Below, one piece after another: positions 49,861 to 61,912 of a stretch of DNA of 64,000 nucleotides. A program made the position numbers and the translations under genes. Where the stretch lies: the NCBI RefSeq assembly GCF_003858655.1, contig NZ_RQXV01000012.1, forward strand, positions 1-64,000, read 5' to 3'. Under the pieces are notes generated by a model. It was not told the origin of the DNA. It did not search any database and saw only the letters and a list, made by a program, of their open reading frames with translations. Numbering within the stretch: position 1 is the stretch's first letter; every line of letters starts with the position of its first letter. The DNA comes from Amphritea balenae (GTDB taxonomy: Bacteria; Pseudomonadota; Gammaproteobacteria; Pseudomonadales; Balneatricaceae).

Positions 49861-50448
49861 TTAGAACGGGATATCATCATCAAAGTCATCCATTCCCGGT
49901 GCAGCCTGAGGTGCGGCGTTTTGCTTCGGCTGCTGATATGGCTGCTGCGGAGCCTGTTGCTGCTGTTGCGGCTTAGGCTGATATTGCTGCTGTGGGGCCT
50001 GTTGCTGTTGCGGCGCCTGCTGCTGATAACCACCTTGCTGCTGTGGTGCTTGCTGTTGCGGAGCTTGTTGCTGATATCCGCCCTGACCTTGCTGCTGGAA
50101 ACCACCTTCACCCCGGCTATCCAACATCTGCATTTCGCCTGCAACGATCTCAGTCGTGTAACGATCCTGCCCTTGCTGGTCTTGCCATTTACGGGTACGC
50201 AAAGAACCTTCCAGGTAAACTTTAGAACCTTTACGCAGGTATTCACCGGCAATTTCGGCCAGACGATTGAAGAAAACTACCCGATGCCACTCAGTACGTT
50301 CCTGCTGCTGGCCGGTCTGCTTATCCTTCCAGGATTCAGAGGTCGCAACGGTGATGTTAGTTACGGCATTGCCGCTCGGCATATATTTAGTTTCAGGGTC
50401 GTTACCCAGGTTACCAACCAGAATGACTTTATTAACACCGCGTGCCAT
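49861..50448 (-). CDS. ssb: Single-stranded DNA-binding protein
   Basis: SSB covers single-stranded DNA in replication, repair and recombination. The OB fold (about 1-110) has [17 protein letters not shown] and [30 protein letters not shown] long Gln/Pro-rich linker made of QQQAPQQ-type repeats (about 125-180) follows, then the acidic protein-interaction tip DDFDDDIPF. The length is 195 residues. The linker repeats also explain the repetitive DNA at 49920-50100. It is divergent from uvrA with a shared LexA box. Confidence 0.97.
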   Translation of the reverse strand: MARGVNKVILVGNLGNDPETKYMPSGNAVTNITVATSESWKDKQTGQQQERTEWHRVVFFNRLAEIAGEYLRKGSKVYLEGSLRTRKWQDQQGQDRYTTEIVAGEMQMLDSRGEGGFQQQGQGGYQQQAPQQQAPQQQGGYQQQAPQQQQAPQQQYQPKPQQQQQAPQQPYQQPKQNAAPQAAPGMDDFDDDIPF

Positions 50449-50504
50449 TGATCTCTCCGAAAGTCTTAATTTTTTCTCATCAGACCAGTTAATTAAGCCG
50501 GTCT

Positions 50505-50520
50505 CTGTAATGAGTCACAG
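50505..50520. promoter_or_regulatory. LexA (SOS) box between ssb and uvrA
   Basis: The sequence CTGT-AATGAGTC-ACAG fits the gammaproteobacterial LexA consensus CTGT-N8-ACAG exactly at the conserved ends. It lies in the divergent ssb/uvrA spacer, as in E. coli, where the same operator controls both genes. A TATAAT at 50581-50586 is the probable uvrA -10 box. Confidence 0.8.
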
Positions 50521-50617
50521 CATATCATAAATATACCGCTAAAATATCCAGTTCAGGTGTTGATGAAGAGCATAAATCTTTATAATTAGTCCTTTTACAT
50601 CTGACACGGAAATACCG

Positions 50618-53443
50618 ATGGACAAGATACTGGTTCGTGGCGCAAGAACCCATAATCTGAAGAATATCGACTTGGAAATCCCACGGGATAAACTGGTTGT
50701 TATTACTGGATTATCTGGTTCAGGAAAGTCGTCACTGGCGTTTGATACCCTTTATGCGGAGGGACAAAGGCGCTATGTAGAATCTCTCTCGACCTATGCC
50801 CGTCAGTTTCTTTCGATGATGGAAAAGCCTGATGTAGACCATATTGAAGGTCTCTCACCAGCAATCTCTATTGAGCAGAAGTCTACCTCACATAACCCCC
50901 GCTCCACGGTGGGAACAATTACCGAGATATACGACTATCTGCGTTTGCTGTACGCCCGGGCTGGTGAGCCTCGCTGCCCCGATCATGACCTGCCTTTAGC
51001 CGCACAGACAGTCAGCCAGATGGTAGATCAGGCATTAGAACTGCCTGAAGGCACTAAACTGATGCTACTGGCCCCAATTATTCAAGGCCGCAAAGGTGAG
51101 CACTTACATACCATAAGTGAACTAAAAGCTCAGGGGTTTGTTCGCGCCCGCGTCAATGGCATTGTCTGTGATATCGACAGCATTCCCGAGTTAGATAAAA
51201 ATAAGAAGCACAACATTGAGGCGGTGGTCGATCGGTTTAAAGTGCGTGGCGATCTTCAGATTCGACTGGCTGAATCATTTGAAACCGCATTGAACATGGC
51301 CGACGGTATTGCCACGATCAGTTACATGGACGGCGATGGTGACGATCTGGTTTTCTCTGCCCGCTTTGCCTGTCCAACCTGCGGTCACAGTATCCAGGAG
51401 CTAGAACCGCGGCTATTCTCATTCAACAACCCCCATGGCGCCTGTTCAGCATGCGACGGGCTGGGCGTTAAACAATTTTTCGATCCTAAAAAAGTTGTAC
51501 ACGACAATAGCCTGACACTTTCAGAGGGGGCTATCCGTGGCTGGGATCGTCGCGCACTATACTATTTTCAACAGCTGAAGGCCGTAGCTGAGCATTATGG
51601 CTTTGATATGGACACGCCATTTTCAAAGCTCAGCGGCAAACAGCAGAATGCTATCCTGCACGGCAGCGGCAAAGAGTCTGTCGCCTTTCGCTATCTGAAT
51701 GACCGCGGCGACGTCATTAGCAAATCCCATCCGTTTGAAGGTGTTATCAACAACCTTTCACGCCGCTATCGTGAGACAGAATCGGATATGGTTCGGGAAG
51801 ATCTGGCTAAATATATCAACATGCAAGAGTGCCCTTCATGTGATGGTAGCCGGTTGCGCCGGGATGCCCGCCACGTATTCATCGATAACAAGACCCTGCC
51901 AGAGATTGTAAAGCTATCAATCGGAGATAGCTGTGACTACTTTGATGGCTTACACCTGACAGGTAAACAGGGTGAAATAGCCGAAAAAGTTCTCAAAGAG
52001 ATACGTCTGCGACTCGAATTTCTGGTTAATGTCGGGCTTGATTATCTGTCTCTTGAACGTAGCGCAGACACGCTATCCGGTGGTGAAGCCCAGCGTATAC
52101 GACTGGCCAGCCAGATAGGCGCCGGCTTAGTCGGCGTGATGTATATTCTAGACGAACCGTCGATTGGCCTGCACCAGCGCGATAACGAACGCTTACTCAG
52201 CACACTGATCCACCTGCGAGACCTGGGCAACACTGTCATCGTCGTTGAGCACGATGAAGATGCCATTCGCCTGGCCGATTACGTTATCGATATCGGTCCG
52301 GGAGCCGGCGTTCACGGTGGCGAAATTATCGCCCAGGGTACACCTAAAGAGCTGTTAAAGTCCGAGAAGTCGATGACCGCTGACTATCTGTCCGGGCGGC
52401 GTAAAATTGAAGTACCACAAAAAAGAAATATCCCAGATGGCCGCTGGTTAAAACTGCATGGCGCGTCGGGTAATAACCTGAACAATGTCAATCTGGATAT
52501 CCCCCTGGGTTTGATGACCTGTGTCACCGGCGTTTCGGGCTCAGGTAAATCTACCCTGATCAATAGCACCCTTTACCCACTAGCAGCTACTGAGCTGAAC
52601 AATGCCACAACACTCGATGCGTCACCGTATCGCGAGCTTGAGGGCATTAAACAGCTGGATAAAGTAATCGATATTGATCAGAGCCCGATCGGTCGCACTC
52701 CGCGTTCTAATCCGGCCACCTACACAGGGATCTTCACCCCGATTCGTGAACTCTTTGCCGGCACACAAGAAGCCCGCTCACGCGGCTATAAGCCAGGTCG
52801 ATTTAGTTTTAACGTTAAAGGTGGACGCTGCGAAGCCTGTCAGGGCGACGGTGTTATCAAGGTAGAGATGCACTTCCTACCTGATATCTATGTACCTTGC
52901 GACGTCTGTAAGAGTAAACGCTACAATCGTGAAACCCTGGAAGTGAAGTACAAGGGTAAAAGCATCGATCAGGTACTGGAGATGACGGTTGAAGATGGCC
53001 GGGAGTTCTTTGATGCCATCCCAGCGCTGTCACGCCGACTACAGACCCTGATCGACGTAGGCTTGTCCTATATCCGCTTAGGCCAGGCAGCCACCACACT
53101 GTCCGGCGGTGAAGCCCAGCGGGTTAAACTGGCCAAAGAGCTGAGTAAGCGCGATACAGGTAAGACCCTTTATATCCTGGATGAGCCGACTACCGGTCTA
53201 CACTTCTATGATATTCAGCAACTACTCAACGTACTAAATCGCCTAAGAGATCACGGCAACACTATCGTCGTTATCGAACACAATCTGGATGTAATCAAAA
53301 CAGCCGACTGGATCGTCGACCTGGGTCCTGAAGGTGGCATTAAAGGTGGCGAGATCATCGCAACCGGTACACCGGAGGAGGTTGCCGAAGAGCCTAAGTC
53401 CTATACCGGGCAATTCCTGAAACCGATGCTTGTTCAGCCTTAA
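50618..53443 (+). CDS. uvrA: Excinuclease ABC subunit UvrA
   Basis: UvrA recognises DNA damage in nucleotide excision repair and loads UvrB. The 941-residue protein has two ABC ATPase modules: Walker [13 protein letters not shown] and [12 protein letters not shown], with signature LSGGEAQR in each. Zinc-binding cysteines are in CPTCGHS with CSACDGLG and in CEACQGDG with [10 protein letters not shown]. It is complete and matches E. coli length. The ATG at 50618 is 25 bases after the predicted transcription start. Confidence 0.98.
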   Translation: MDKILVRGARTHNLKNIDLEIPRDKLVVITGLSGSGKSSLAFDTLYAEGQRRYVESLSTYARQFLSMMEKPDVDHIEGLSPAISIEQKSTSHNPRSTVGTITEIYDYLRLLYARAGEPRCPDHDLPLAAQTVSQMVDQALELPEGTKLMLLAPIIQGRKGEHLHTISELKAQGFVRARVNGIVCDIDSIPELDKNKKHNIEAVVDRFKVRGDLQIRLAESFETALNMADGIATISYMDGDGDDLVFSARFACPTCGHSIQELEPRLFSFNNPHGACSACDGLGVKQFFDPKKVVHDNSLTLSEGAIRGWDRRALYYFQQLKAVAEHYGFDMDTPFSKLSGKQQNAILHGSGKESVAFRYLNDRGDVISKSHPFEGVINNLSRRYRETESDMVREDLAKYINMQECPSCDGSRLRRDARHVFIDNKTLPEIVKLSIGDSCDYFDGLHLTGKQGEIAEKVLKEIRLRLEFLVNVGLDYLSLERSADTLSGGEAQRIRLASQIGAGLVGVMYILDEPSIGLHQRDNERLLSTLIHLRDLGNTVIVVEHDEDAIRLADYVIDIGPGAGVHGGEIIAQGTPKELLKSEKSMTADYLSGRRKIEVPQKRNIPDGRWLKLHGASGNNLNNVNLDIPLGLMTCVTGVSGSGKSTLINSTLYPLAATELNNATTLDASPYRELEGIKQLDKVIDIDQSPIGRTPRSNPATYTGIFTPIRELFAGTQEARSRGYKPGRFSFNVKGGRCEACQGDGVIKVEMHFLPDIYVPCDVCKSKRYNRETLEVKYKGKSIDQVLEMTVEDGREFFDAIPALSRRLQTLIDVGLSYIRLGQAATTLSGGEAQRVKLAKELSKRDTGKTLYILDEPTTGLHFYDIQQLLNVLNRLRDHGNTIVVIEHNLDVIKTADWIVDLGPEGGIKGGEIIATGTPEEVAEEPKSYTGQFLKPMLVQP

Positions 53444-53520
53444 ATAAACAAGCAAACAGAATGACTTAACGCCGACTAGTATTCGCCCCTTTAGCGTTTA
53501 CTAGCCGTTAGGTTAGAAAC

Positions 53521-53547
53521 AAAAAACACCCTTTTGGGTGTTTTTTT
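53521..53547 (+). terminator. uvrA terminator
   Basis: A stem AAAAAACACCC / GGGTGTTTTTT with a four-T loop and T-run lies about 78 bases past the uvrA stop. Confidence 0.8.
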
Positions 53548-53645
53548 AGGCCTTTTACTCGCTACTGACTGAATGTAATGCACTAACAAGCCGTCTTTGG
53601 AAGCGAAGACATGCATGGTTCTGTATTGCACTTTTTACAGACAAT

Positions 53646-53673
53646 AAAAAACCCGGCATAAGCCGGGTTTTTT
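53646..53673 (-). terminator. Alpha operon terminator
   Basis: A perfect 12-bp stem (AAAAAACCCGGC and complement) with an ATAA loop lies 16 bases past the rplQ stop and ends the rpsM-rpsK-rpsD-rpoA-rplQ transcript. Confidence 0.88.
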
Positions 53674-53688
53674 TAAGAGGCGAAGAGA

Positions 53689-54081
53689 TTAATCTTCAGA
53701 ATCTTCTACCGCAACTGCATCAGCTGGACGGTCAACTAGCTCAACAAAAGCCATCGGCGCGTTGTCACCAGTACGGTAACCACACTTCAGGATGCGGATG
53801 TAACCGCCTGGACGACCCTCGTAACGAGGACCCAGTTCATTAAACAGTTTACCAACAGCTTCTTTGCTGCGAGTACGGGCGAAAGCCAGACGACGGTTTG
53901 CAACCGAGTCAACCTTTGCCAGTGTGATCAGAGGCTCAGCAACACGACGCAGCTCTTTAGCTTTAGGCAGCGTGGTCTTGATAAGCTCATGTTCGAACAG
54001 GCTTACAGCCATGTTCTTGAACATTGCTTTACGGTGCGCACTTGTACGATTAAAGTGACGACCTGATTTACGATGACGCAT
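53689..54081 (-). CDS. rplQ: Ribosomal protein L17
   Basis: L17 is a 50S protein encoded last in the alpha operon. The 130-residue protein begins [25 protein letters not shown] and ends in an acidic tail (AVAVEDSED). Length and order are standard. Confidence 0.98.
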   Translation of the reverse strand: MRHRKSGRHFNRTSAHRKAMFKNMAVSLFEHELIKTTLPKAKELRRVAEPLITLAKVDSVANRRLAFARTRSKEAVGKLFNELGPRYEGRPGGYIRILKCGYRTGDNAPMAFVELVDRPADAVAVEDSED

Positions 54082-54121
54082 CTTTATATCCTTGCCAAAC
54101 TGTTAGGTTTAAAACCGCAGA

Positions 54122-55126
54122 TCAGGAAGCGACTTTATCGTCGTTTCTGATGCTCGCAGGAGGCCAGTTTTCCAGGCGCATTCCAAGCGACAGACCTTTA
54201 GACGCCAAAACGTCCTTGATCTCGGTTAGCGATTTCTTACCTAAGTTCGGAGTCTTAAGCAGTTCTACTTCGGTACGCTGAATCAGGTCACCGATATAGT
54301 AGATCTGCTCTGCCTTCAGACAGTTGGCGGAACGTACAGTCAGCTCCAGATCATCAACCGGACGAAGCAGGATCGGATCGATCTCTGGCTCTTCCGGCTC
54401 ATCGTTAACCTGATCCTTACCACCTTCCAGATCTACAAATACAGCCAGCTGCTGCTGCAAGATAGTAGCAGCGCGACGAATGCATTCTTCTGGATCGATA
54501 GTACCATTGGATTCAATGTCAATAACCAACTTATCCAGGTCGGTGCGCTGCTCTACACGTGCACTTTCTACTACATAAGACACCAGTTTGACTGGGCTAT
54601 AGGTAGCATCAAGCAGCAAACGGCCGATAGTACGAGACTCGTCTTCTTCAGATACACGCGCGTCAGCTGGCACATAGCCACGGCCGCGAGCGATCTTCAG
54701 TTGCATGTTAAGGCTTGCACCTTCGCTCAGATGAGCGATGACATGCTCTGGATTAGCGATTTCAACGTCCTGGTTCAGCTGAATATCAGCTGCAGTAACA
54801 GGACCCGCTTCGCTTTTTGACAGAGTCAGGGTAACTTCGTCGCCATTATGTAGCGCAACCGCAACACCCTTCAGGTTAAGCAGGATTTCGATAACGTCTT
54901 CCTGCACACCTTCGATGGTGCTGTACTCATGCAGTACACCTTCGATCTCTACTTCAGTGATGGCACAGCCAGGCATTGAAGAGAGAAGGATACGGCGTAG
55001 CGCATTACCCAGCGTATGACCAAAACCGCGCTCCAGTGGTTCTAGAGTAACTTTTGCACGAGTAGTACTAATTTCCTGAACGTCAATATGACGCGGACTT
55101 AGAAACTCGTTAACTGAACGCTGCAT
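54122..55126 (-). CDS. rpoA: RNA polymerase alpha subunit
   Basis: The alpha subunit dimer starts RNA polymerase assembly and its C-terminal domain contacts UP elements and activators. The N-terminal domain has [24 protein letters not shown]. The C-terminal domain has [18 protein letters not shown] and [24 protein letters not shown]. At 334 residues it is complete, between rpsD and rplQ. Confidence 0.98.
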   Translation of the reverse strand: MQRSVNEFLSPRHIDVQEISTTRAKVTLEPLERGFGHTLGNALRRILLSSMPGCAITEVEIEGVLHEYSTIEGVQEDVIEILLNLKGVAVALHNGDEVTLTLSKSEAGPVTAADIQLNQDVEIANPEHVIAHLSEGASLNMQLKIARGRGYVPADARVSEEDESRTIGRLLLDATYSPVKLVSYVVESARVEQRTDLDKLVIDIESNGTIDPEECIRRAATILQQQLAVFVDLEGGKDQVNDEPEEPEIDPILLRPVDDLELTVRSANCLKAEQIYYIGDLIQRTEVELLKTPNLGKKSLTEIKDVLASKGLSLGMRLENWPPASIRNDDKVAS

Positions 55127-55152
55127 AGTTCCACCAATTAAGAAGTCAATTA

Positions 55153-55773
55153 TTACTTAGAGTACAGTTCGACAATCAGCTGCTCGTTGATGTCGGCAGA
55201 CAGATCGCTACGCTCTGGCAGGGACTTGAAAGTTCCTTCCATCTTCGCAGTATCTACTTCTACCCACTCAACAGCGGTACGCTGAGAAGCCAGCTCAAGT
55301 GCGCCTTTAATACGCAGCTGAGTTTTTGACTTTTCACGTACTGCAACCACGTCACCAGCTTTAACCTGGAAAGACGGGATGTTTACAGACTGACCGTTAA
55401 CCGTAATCTGGCGATGAGAAACTACCTGACGTGCTTCTGCACGAGTAGATCCAAAGCCCATACGATAGACAACATTGTCTAGACGCCCTTCCAGCAGCTG
55501 AAGAAGGTTAGTACCAGTCGCTCCAGAGCGACGGGCAGCTTCCTTGTAGTAGCTGCGGAATTGCTTTTCAAGAACGCCGTAAGTACGACGAACTTTCTGT
55601 TTTTCACGAAGCTGTAGACCGTAGTCAGATAAACGACCTCTACGAGCACCGTGTACTCCTGGAACAGCTTCAGCTTTACACTTGCTGTCCAGGGCGCGCA
55701 CGCCACTCTTCAAGAAAAGGTCGGTACCTTCACGGCGAGACAGCTTACATGTTGGTCCTATATAACGAGCCAT
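55153..55773 (-). CDS. rpsD: Ribosomal protein S4
   Basis: S4 nucleates 30S assembly and is the autogenous repressor of the alpha operon in E. coli. The 206-residue protein begins [23 protein letters not shown] and has the S4 RNA-binding domain with [19 protein letters not shown]. It occupies the usual place between rpsK and rpoA. Confidence 0.98.
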   Translation of the reverse strand: MARYIGPTCKLSRREGTDLFLKSGVRALDSKCKAEAVPGVHGARRGRLSDYGLQLREKQKVRRTYGVLEKQFRSYYKEAARRSGATGTNLLQLLEGRLDNVVYRMGFGSTRAEARQVVSHRQITVNGQSVNIPSFQVKAGDVVAVREKSKTQLRIKGALELASQRTAVEWVEVDTAKMEGTFKSLPERSDLSADINEQLIVELYSK

Positions 55774-55791
55774 ATTCTTACTGTCTCCGGC

Positions 55792-56181
55792 TTAAACGCG
55801 ACGTTTCTTCGGTGGACGACAACCGTTGTGAGGAATCGGTGTCACGTCCGTGATGTTGTTAACCTTGTAACCACAAGCGTTCAATGCACGCACTGCGGAT
55901 TCACGGCCTGGGCCTGGGCCCTTAACAAAAACGTCTAAATTCTTTAGACCATACTCTTGAGCAGCTACACCCGCACGTTCCGCAGCAACCTGTGCAGCGA
56001 ATGGTGTACTCTTACGAGAACCACGGAAGCCGGAGCCACCCGCAGTTGCCCAGCTCAGGGTATTGCCCTGACGATCAGTAATAGTAATGATCGTGTTATT
56101 AAAAGAAGCATGGATGTGAGCGAATCCGTCAACAACCTGCTTTTTAACCTTCTTACGTGTGCGATTACCTGGCTTAGCCAT
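55792..56181 (-). CDS. rpsK: Ribosomal protein S11
   Basis: S11 lies on the 30S platform near the mRNA exit. The 129-residue protein has [31 protein letters not shown] and ends [11 protein letters not shown], all conserved. Confidence 0.98.
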   Translation of the reverse strand: MAKPGNRTRKKVKKQVVDGFAHIHASFNNTIITITDRQGNTLSWATAGGSGFRGSRKSTPFAAQVAAERAGVAAQEYGLKNLDVFVKGPGPGRESAVRALNACGYKVNNITDVTPIPHNGCRPPKKRRV

Positions 56182-56206
56182 ACTGGAAATTCCTATCGCT
56201 TACCAC

Positions 56207-56563
56207 TTACTTACGGATTGGCTTTCGTGGACCTTTACGGGTACGCGCATTAGTCTTAGTGCGCTGACCACGTAGAGGCAGACTACGACGATGTCGCAGA
56301 CCACGATAACAGCCCAGATCCATCAAGCGTTTGATGTTCATGGATACTTCACGGCGAAGATCGCCTTCAACTGTTAACTTAGCAATTACGCCACGTACGT
56401 TATCCAGTTGATCTTCTGACAACTCTGCAATCTTGGTGGATTCTTCAATCCCACAAGTGGAGCAGATGTCCTTCGCTGTCGTGCGGCCAATTCCGAAGAT
56501 GTAAGTCAATGAAATTACCGCATGCTTATTGTCAGGAATATTGACGCCAGCTATACGGGCCAT
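56207..56563 (-). CDS. rpsM: Ribosomal protein S13
   Basis: S13 sits in the 30S head and contacts the P-site tRNA. The 118-residue protein begins [28 protein letters not shown] and ends [11 protein letters not shown]. It is the first gene of the alpha operon. Confidence 0.98.
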   Translation of the reverse strand: MARIAGVNIPDNKHAVISLTYIFGIGRTTAKDICSTCGIEESTKIAELSEDQLDNVRGVIAKLTVEGDLRREVSMNIKRLMDLGCYRGLRHRRSLPLRGQRTKTNARTRKGPRKPIRK

Positions 56564-56644
56564 TCAATTTACTCCAGCTTATTAGCATGTCACCTGCTTT
56601 AATAAACAGGCACTGCAGATTCTTCTATTAATGGAAGGCGCGAG

Positions 56645-56673
56645 ATTCTACCCTCTGATCAAAAATAAATCAA
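56645..56673 (-). promoter_or_regulatory. Alpha operon promoter before rpsM
   Basis: On the minus strand TTGATT (56668-56673), 17 bases and TAGAAT (56645-56650) are followed by CTCGCGCC. The leader of about 75 bases before rpsM contains a CCTG/CAGG hairpin (CCTGTTTATTAAAGCAGG) and could form the S4-binding alpha leader known from E. coli; I could not verify that fold. It shows that rpsM has its own promoter after rpmJ. Confidence 0.8.
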
Positions 56674-56709
56674 GGGCCTCGCACCTACCACTCCCAGACC
56701 AGGCGTTAA

Positions 56710-56826
56710 TTAACCCTGGCGCTGCTTGTGTCGTGGTTCAACCTTGCAGATAACCCGCAAAGTACCGTTACGACGTACGATCTTGCAGTTACGGCAGATT
56801 TTCTTTACAGATGCACGTACTTTCAT
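56710..56826 (-). CDS. rpmJ: Ribosomal protein L36
   Basis: This 38-residue protein reads [20 protein letters not shown] at the start and ends [10 protein letters not shown]. It is the zinc-binding (C+) form of L36, with C-x2-C, a third Cys (VICKV) and a His (PRH). It is 22 bases downstream of secY at the end of the spc operon, the conserved place. Confidence 0.97.
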   Translation of the reverse strand: MKVRASVKKICRNCKIVRRNGTLRVICKVEPRHKQRQG

Positions 56827-56847
56827 GATCAACTCCAATAGCAGGGG

Positions 56848-58176
56848 CTAGCGCAGCAGGCCAGCACCACCACCTTTAAGATTCGACTTCTTCATCAGGG
56901 ATTCATACTGGTGAGACATCAGATGCGATTGTACTTGTGCCATGAAATCCATCACAACAACAACTACGATCAGCAGCGACGTACCACCGAAGTAGAAAGG
57001 TACATTCCAGGCCACAACCAGGAACTGGGGCATCAGAGATACCGCAGTGATGTACAGAGCGCCAAACAGTGTCAGGCGTCCCAGTACGTTATCGATGTAC
57101 CGAGCAGATTGCTCCCCTGGGCGAATACCCGGGATGAATGCACCAGACTTCTTCAGGTTATCGGCTACATCTTTTGGATTGAATACAATCGCAGTGTAGA
57201 AATAACAGAAGAAAATGATACACACAGAAAACAGCAGGATGTACAACGGCTGACCCGGACCCAGCGCTAATGCGACATCCTGTAGCAATTCCATACCTTC
57301 AGTCTGACCAAACCATTGGCCAAGTGATGCAGGGAACAGCAAAATACTTGAAGCGAAGATCGGCGGAATTACACCGGCCATGTTGACCTTCAGCGGCAGA
57401 TGACTGGTCTGTGCAGCATACATACGACGCCCCTGCTGACGCTTCGCATAGTTTATAGTGATGCGGCGTTGACCGCGCTCCATAAACACTACGAAACCGA
57501 CAGTAGCTATCGCTAGCACAGCAATGGCCAGCAGCGCCAGGATATTCAAATCACCCTGACGTGCTGATTCAAAGGACTGACCGATTGCACTCGGCAAACC
57601 AGCCACAATACCAGCGAAGATCAGAATCGAAATACCGTTACCGATACCTCGTTCAGTAACCTGCTCGCCCAACCACATCAGGAATACTGCACCAGCAACA
57701 AGGGTAACAACTGCTACAAAGTAGAAGCTCAAACCTGTACTGAAGGCAACACCCTGGTTAGCCAGGCCTACGGCCATACCAAATGACTGGATTAGAGCCA
57801 GTAGTACGGTACCGTAGCGGGTATACTGATTGATCTTACGACGACCAGCCTCACCCTCTTTCTTCAACTGCTCAAGCGTCGGACTGACAACAGTCATCAG
57901 CTGCATGATGATCGATGCTGAAATGTACGGCATGATACCCAAAGCAAGGATACTCATACGTTCCAGCGCACCACCGGAGAACATGTTGAACAGACTCAGG
58001 ATCGTGCCCTGATTCTGATCAAAGAGTTGAGCCAGACGATCAGGATTGATACCAGGTACCGGAATATGTGCACCGATACGGTATACAACGATCGCAATCA
58101 GAACGAACAGCAGACGCGACTTAAGCTCGCCTAAACCGTTTTGATTTCCTGCTGGTACTGGTCCTTTCTTAGCCAT
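56848..58176 (-). CDS. secY: Preprotein translocase subunit SecY
   Basis: SecY forms the inner-membrane protein-conducting channel with SecE and SecG. The 442-residue protein has ten hydrophobic segments, the plug region near [31 protein letters not shown], and cytoplasmic loops with [21 protein letters not shown]. It directly follows rplO in the spc operon. Confidence 0.98.
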   Translation of the reverse strand: MAKKGPVPAGNQNGLGELKSRLLFVLIAIVVYRIGAHIPVPGINPDRLAQLFDQNQGTILSLFNMFSGGALERMSILALGIMPYISASIIMQLMTVVSPTLEQLKKEGEAGRRKINQYTRYGTVLLALIQSFGMAVGLANQGVAFSTGLSFYFVAVVTLVAGAVFLMWLGEQVTERGIGNGISILIFAGIVAGLPSAIGQSFESARQGDLNILALLAIAVLAIATVGFVVFMERGQRRITINYAKRQQGRRMYAAQTSHLPLKVNMAGVIPPIFASSILLFPASLGQWFGQTEGMELLQDVALALGPGQPLYILLFSVCIIFFCYFYTAIVFNPKDVADNLKKSGAFIPGIRPGEQSARYIDNVLGRLTLFGALYITAVSLMPQFLVVAWNVPFYFGGTSLLIVVVVVMDFMAQVQSHLMSHQYESLMKKSNLKGGGAGLLR

Positions 58177-58611
58177 TTATTCCTCGACTTTTCCGCCTGC
58201 AGCTTCAATTGCAGCCAACGCGCCTTTGGTCACTTTCAGACCTTTAACGGTAACTGCCTTGTTGATCTCACCGGACAGGATCACACGCGCACGCTTGATG
58301 CTGTCTTTGATGATATCGGCTTTCTTCAGTGCTTCCAGATCAACAACATCTGCATCGATTTTTGCCAACTCATTCAGGCGAATCTCTGCAACGAATGCAG
58401 CCTGACGAGAGGTGAAACCGAACTTAGGCAGACGACGCTGCAGTGGCATTTGACCACCTTCGAAACCTGGCTTAACTGAACCGCCTGAGCGGGATTTCTG
58501 ACCCTTATGGCCACGACCACCGGTTTTACCCAGGCCGGAACCAATACCGCGGCCTACACGCTTTGCAGCGCTCTTAGAACCTTCGGCAGGACTCAGTGTA
58601 TTAAGACGCAT
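58177..58611 (-). CDS. rplO: Ribosomal protein L15
   Basis: L15 is a late-assembling 50S protein. The 144-residue protein begins [30 protein letters not shown] and has [27 protein letters not shown]. Its stop touches the secY start. Confidence 0.98.
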   Translation of the reverse strand: MRLNTLSPAEGSKSAAKRVGRGIGSGLGKTGGRGHKGQKSRSGGSVKPGFEGGQMPLQRRLPKFGFTSRQAAFVAEIRLNELAKIDADVVDLEALKKADIIKDSIKRARVILSGEINKAVTVKGLKVTKGALAAIEAAGGKVEE

Positions 58612-58621
58612 AACGGACTCC

Positions 58622-58804
58622 TTATTCGCCTTCTACACGAACCATGTAGTTTACTTTGTTGATCATACCGCGAACGGAAGGAGTATCTTCCACTTCAACA
58701 GAATGACCGATACGGCGCAGACCAAGACCCTTCACGCACAATTTGTGCTTAGGCAGGATACCGATGGTGCTGCGTACAAGTGTAACCTTGAGAGTAGATG
58801 CCAT
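58622..58804 (-). CDS. rpmD: Ribosomal protein L30
   Basis: L30 is a 60-residue 50S protein with [18 protein letters not shown] and [23 protein letters not shown]. It lies between rpsE and rplO, as usual. Confidence 0.97.
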   Translation of the reverse strand: MASTLKVTLVRSTIGILPKHKLCVKGLGLRRIGHSVEVEDTPSVRGMINKVNYMVRVEGE

Positions 58805-58810
58805 CGCTAA

Positions 58811-59311
58811 TTACCCCAGAATGTCTTCAACGGCCTTACCACGCTTCGCAGCAACATCTTCAGGAGATGTCATGCTAGCCAGACCATTGATAGTTGCGCG
58901 AACAACGTTTACTGGATTTGTAGAGCCGTAGCACTTAGCCAGTACGTTGTGAACACCTGCAAGTTCCAGTACAGCACGCATCGCGCCACCGGCGATAACA
59001 CCAGTACCTTCAGATGCTGGCTGCATGTACACTTTAGAAGCACCGTGACGGGCTTTAACAGCGTATTGCAGAGTTGTGCCGTTCAGATCTACAGAGATCA
59101 TGTTACGACGCGCTTGTTCCATTGCTTTTTGAATAGCTACAGGTACTTCGCGTGCTTTACCACGTCCGAAGCCTACGCGGCCATTACCGTCACCAACAAC
59201 AGTCAAGGCGGTGAAACCGAAAATACGACCACCCTTAACTACTTTGGCAACACGGTTAACCTGTACAAGTTTCTCTTGCAGGTCACCGTCTTTCTGATCG
59301 TGATTTGCCAT
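58811..59311 (-). CDS. rpsE: Ribosomal protein S5
   Basis: S5 contributes to translational fidelity and mRNA unwinding. The 166-residue protein has [36 protein letters not shown] and [23 protein letters not shown]. The ATG at 59311 has AAGGGG at seven bases; the in-frame TTG two codons earlier is not needed. Confidence 0.97.
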   Translation of the reverse strand: MANHDQKDGDLQEKLVQVNRVAKVVKGGRIFGFTALTVVGDGNGRVGFGRGKAREVPVAIQKAMEQARRNMISVDLNGTTLQYAVKARHGASKVYMQPASEGTGVIAGGAMRAVLELAGVHNVLAKCYGSTNPVNVVRATINGLASMTSPEDVAAKRGKAVEDILG

Positions 59312-59322
59312 TGTCAAACCCC

Positions 59323-59673
59323 TTAGAATTCCAGGCCGCCTTCACGGGCTGCATCTGCCAATGCTTTAACACGTCCATGGTATTTAAAACCAGAACGGTC
59401 GAAAGCAACCTTAGTCACGCCAGCGTCTTTCGCACGCTGAGCGATCAATGTGCCAACCTTAGTAGCTGCATCTGAGTTACCAGTTGCATCACTACGCAGA
59501 TCCTTCTCTACAGTCGAAGCTGCAGCAAGAACCTGACCACCATCAGCGGAGATTACCTGCGCATAGATGTGGCGAGGAGTACGGGTTACGCACAGACGGA
59601 CTGCACCCAGCTCACGCATCTTGAAACGAGCACGGCGGGCACGGCGAATACGAGATGTTTTCTTATCGTTCAT
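59323..59673 (-). CDS. rplR: Ribosomal protein L18
   Basis: L18 binds 5S rRNA. The 116-residue protein starts [21 protein letters not shown] and has [11 protein letters not shown] and [27 protein letters not shown], all conserved. Confidence 0.98.
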   Translation of the reverse strand: MNDKKTSRIRRARRARFKMRELGAVRLCVTRTPRHIYAQVISADGGQVLAAASTVEKDLRSDATGNSDAATKVGTLIAQRAKDAGVTKVAFDRSGFKYHGRVKALADAAREGGLEF

Positions 59674-59682
59674 GACCCTACC

Positions 59683-60216
59683 TTACTTCTTCTTAGCTTC
59701 TTTACGGCGAACATATTCGTCAGCGTAACGAACACCTTTACCTTTATAAGGCTCTGGTGGACGGAATGCGCGAATTTCTGCTGCGGCCTGGCCTAGAGCT
59801 TGTTTATCGGCTGCATTCAGCACGATAGTAGTCTGGCCTTCCATAGCAGCTTTAACGCCTTCAGGAAGTTTGTAATCGATTGGGTGTGAGAAACCCAGAG
59901 TCAGGTTCAGTGTGTCGCCTTTAACAGCAGCACGGTAACCAACACCCTGAAGCAGCAGTTTCTTTTCGAAACCTGCGTTCACGCCAACAACCATGTTATT
60001 AACCAGAGAACGAGTAGTACCAGCCAGCGCATTGGCTGACTTGCCGCCATCGCGTGGGGCAAACTTAACTACGTTTTCTTCACTGGTTACTTCTACAGAC
60101 TGGTGTACAGACAGATCCAGGGTACCGTTCTTACCCTTTACAGTGATCGTCTGACCATCAATTTTAGCTTCAACACCTGCCGGTAGGACAACGGGACTTT
60201 TAGCAACTCGAGACAT
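59683..60216 (-). CDS. rplF: Ribosomal protein L6
   Basis: L6 lies near the factor-binding site of the 50S subunit. The 177-residue protein has two related domains and the C-terminal signature [23 protein letters not shown]. Confidence 0.98.
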   Translation of the reverse strand: MSRVAKSPVVLPAGVEAKIDGQTITVKGKNGTLDLSVHQSVEVTSEENVVKFAPRDGGKSANALAGTTRSLVNNMVVGVNAGFEKKLLLQGVGYRAAVKGDTLNLTLGFSHPIDYKLPEGVKAAMEGQTTIVLNAADKQALGQAAAEIRAFRPPEPYKGKGVRYADEYVRRKEAKKK

Positions 60217-60227
60217 AGTTCTAGCTC

Positions 60228-60620
60228 CTAGAATACCGTACAGATGACTTCGCCGCCGATACCGGCAGCACGAGCAGCACGGTCAGTCATCACACCTTTA
60301 GAGGTGGAGATGATAGCCACGCCCAGACCGCCAGATACTTTAGGCAGATCATTCGCGCCCTTGTAAACACGGACACTTGGACGGCTAACACGCTGGATAG
60401 ACTCTATAACCGGCTTGCCTTCGAAGTATTTCAATTCAACAGTCAATACTGGCTTAGCTTCGCCTTCAACAGCGAAGTCAGCAATGTAGCCTTCCTCTTT
60501 CAAAACGGCAGCGACAGACGCTTTCATTTTGGAAGCAGGCATAGCTACAGCTGTTTTCTCAGCCATATGACCATTACGAATACGCGTTAGCATATCCGCA
60601 AGAGTGTCTTGCATACTCAT
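60228..60620 (-). CDS. rpsH: Ribosomal protein S8
   Basis: S8 binds 16S rRNA and in E. coli represses the spc operon by binding its mRNA. The 130-residue protein starts [17 protein letters not shown] and has [27 protein letters not shown] at its end. Confidence 0.98.
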   Translation of the reverse strand: MSMQDTLADMLTRIRNGHMAEKTAVAMPASKMKASVAAVLKEEGYIADFAVEGEAKPVLTVELKYFEGKPVIESIQRVSRPSVRVYKGANDLPKVSGGLGVAIISTSKGVMTDRAARAAGIGGEVICTVF

Positions 60621-60688
60621 GGATTATTTTCCTTTGTGCAGCGTAATGCGGTAGCAGGGTGCGAATCACCCTGCCCAGACCATCATGC

Positions 60689-60994
60689 TTACCAACTTGC
60701 TTTTTTCAGACCCGGAACATCACCACGCATAGCTGCTTCACGCAATTTAATTCGGCTCAGACCGAACTTGCGGTAAACGGCGTGTGGACGACCAGTAACC
60801 TGACAACGACGTACCTGGCGAACCGGGTTAGCGTCGCGCGGCAGCTTCTGAAGAGCTACCTGTGCATCCCAAACTTCATCTTCAGAAGAAGCAGGGTTTT
60901 TAACGATTGCTTTAAGAGCAGCACGCTTCTCAGCATACTTAGCAACCATTTTTGCGCGTTTTGATTCGCGCGCTTTCATACATTCCTTAGCCAT
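60689..60994 (-). CDS. rpsN: Ribosomal protein S14
   Basis: S14 is the 101-residue zinc-free (C-) long form, with [23 protein letters not shown] and [19 protein letters not shown]; only one Cys is present and no CxxC pairs. The end [11 protein letters not shown] is conserved. Confidence 0.98.
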   Translation of the reverse strand: MAKECMKARESKRAKMVAKYAEKRAALKAIVKNPASSEDEVWDAQVALQKLPRDANPVRQVRRCQVTGRPHAVYRKFGLSRIKLREAAMRGDVPGLKKASW

Positions 60995-61004
60995 TATTCT
61001 ACCC

Positions 61005-61544
61005 TTACTTTTTGAATGGGAAGTTTAGGGCTGCCAGCAGGGCACGACCTTCATCGTTATTGCGAGCAGTGGTGGTGATGGTAATATCCATACCACGCAG
61101 CTTATCAACCTTATCGTATTCGATTTCAGGGAAGATGATCTGCTCTTTAACACCCATGCTGTAGTTACCACGACCGTCAAAAGACTTAGGGTTCAGACCA
61201 CGGAAGTCACGGATACGAGGAATGGAAATATCAACCAGACGGTCAAGGAATTCCCACATACGCTCACCGCGCAGTGTTACCTTGCAACCGATCGGCCAAC
61301 CTTCACGAACCTTGAAACCAGCGATTGATTTGCGAGCCAGAGTAACAACAGGTTTCTGACCAGCGATCTGCTGCATCTCTGCAACAGCGTTTTCCAGCTG
61401 CTTCTTATCACCTAGCGCTTCACCAACACCCATGTTCAGGGTGATCTTGGTCAAACGAGGTACAGCCATCACGTTAGGGCTTTGCAGCTCATCTTTCAGC
61501 TGAAGCTTAACGGATTCATTATAAAGGGTTTTAAGTCTAGACAT
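61005..61544 (-). CDS. rplE: Ribosomal protein L5
   Basis: L5 binds 5S rRNA and contacts the P-site tRNA. The 179-residue protein has [16 protein letters not shown] and [28 protein letters not shown]. It follows rplX by 14 bases. Confidence 0.98.
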   Translation of the reverse strand: MSRLKTLYNESVKLQLKDELQSPNVMAVPRLTKITLNMGVGEALGDKKQLENAVAEMQQIAGQKPVVTLARKSIAGFKVREGWPIGCKVTLRGERMWEFLDRLVDISIPRIRDFRGLNPKSFDGRGNYSMGVKEQIIFPEIEYDKVDKLRGMDITITTTARNNDEGRALLAALNFPFKK

Positions 61545-61558
61545 GGCATCAACTCCTA

Positions 61559-61876
61559 TTACTTAGCGATTACTTCGCCGTTGGATTTGAAGATCCGGAC
61601 TTTGTTACCATCTTCCAGAACCTTGAAGCCAACACGGTCACCTTTGCCGGTAGCCGAGTTGAAGATAGCGATGTTAGATACTGCAATCGCTGCTTCTTTC
61701 TCTACGATACCGCCAGCTTTACCCATCATAGGGTTAGGCTTGGTGTGTTTCTTAACCATGTTGATGCCAGACACGATCAGACGATCGCTAGATAGTACGC
61801 TAAGAACCTTACCGCGCTTACCTTTGTCTTTACCTGCGATGACGATTACTTCGTCGTCACGAACGATTTTACGCAT
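61559..61876 (-). CDS. rplX: Ribosomal protein L24
   Basis: L24 initiates 50S assembly. The 105-residue KOW protein begins [24 protein letters not shown] and has [15 protein letters not shown] 102-base gap with a terminator-like hairpin separates it from rplN, wider than in E. coli. Confidence 0.98.
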   Translation of the reverse strand: MRKIVRDDEVIVIAGKDKGKRGKVLSVLSSDRLIVSGINMVKKHTKPNPMMGKAGGIVEKEAAIAVSNIAIFNSATGKGDRVGFKVLEDGNKVRIFKSNGEVIAK

Positions 61877-61912
61877 TATATATCCATCCTTTCCTACTAC
61901 CCTCTCATGCTT

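Noticed and set aside
49920-50110. Short-period repetitive DNA resembling a CRISPR or VNTR array
   Set aside because: It is the Gln/Pro codon repeat of the SSB linker, in frame and explained by the protein; no spacer structure exists.
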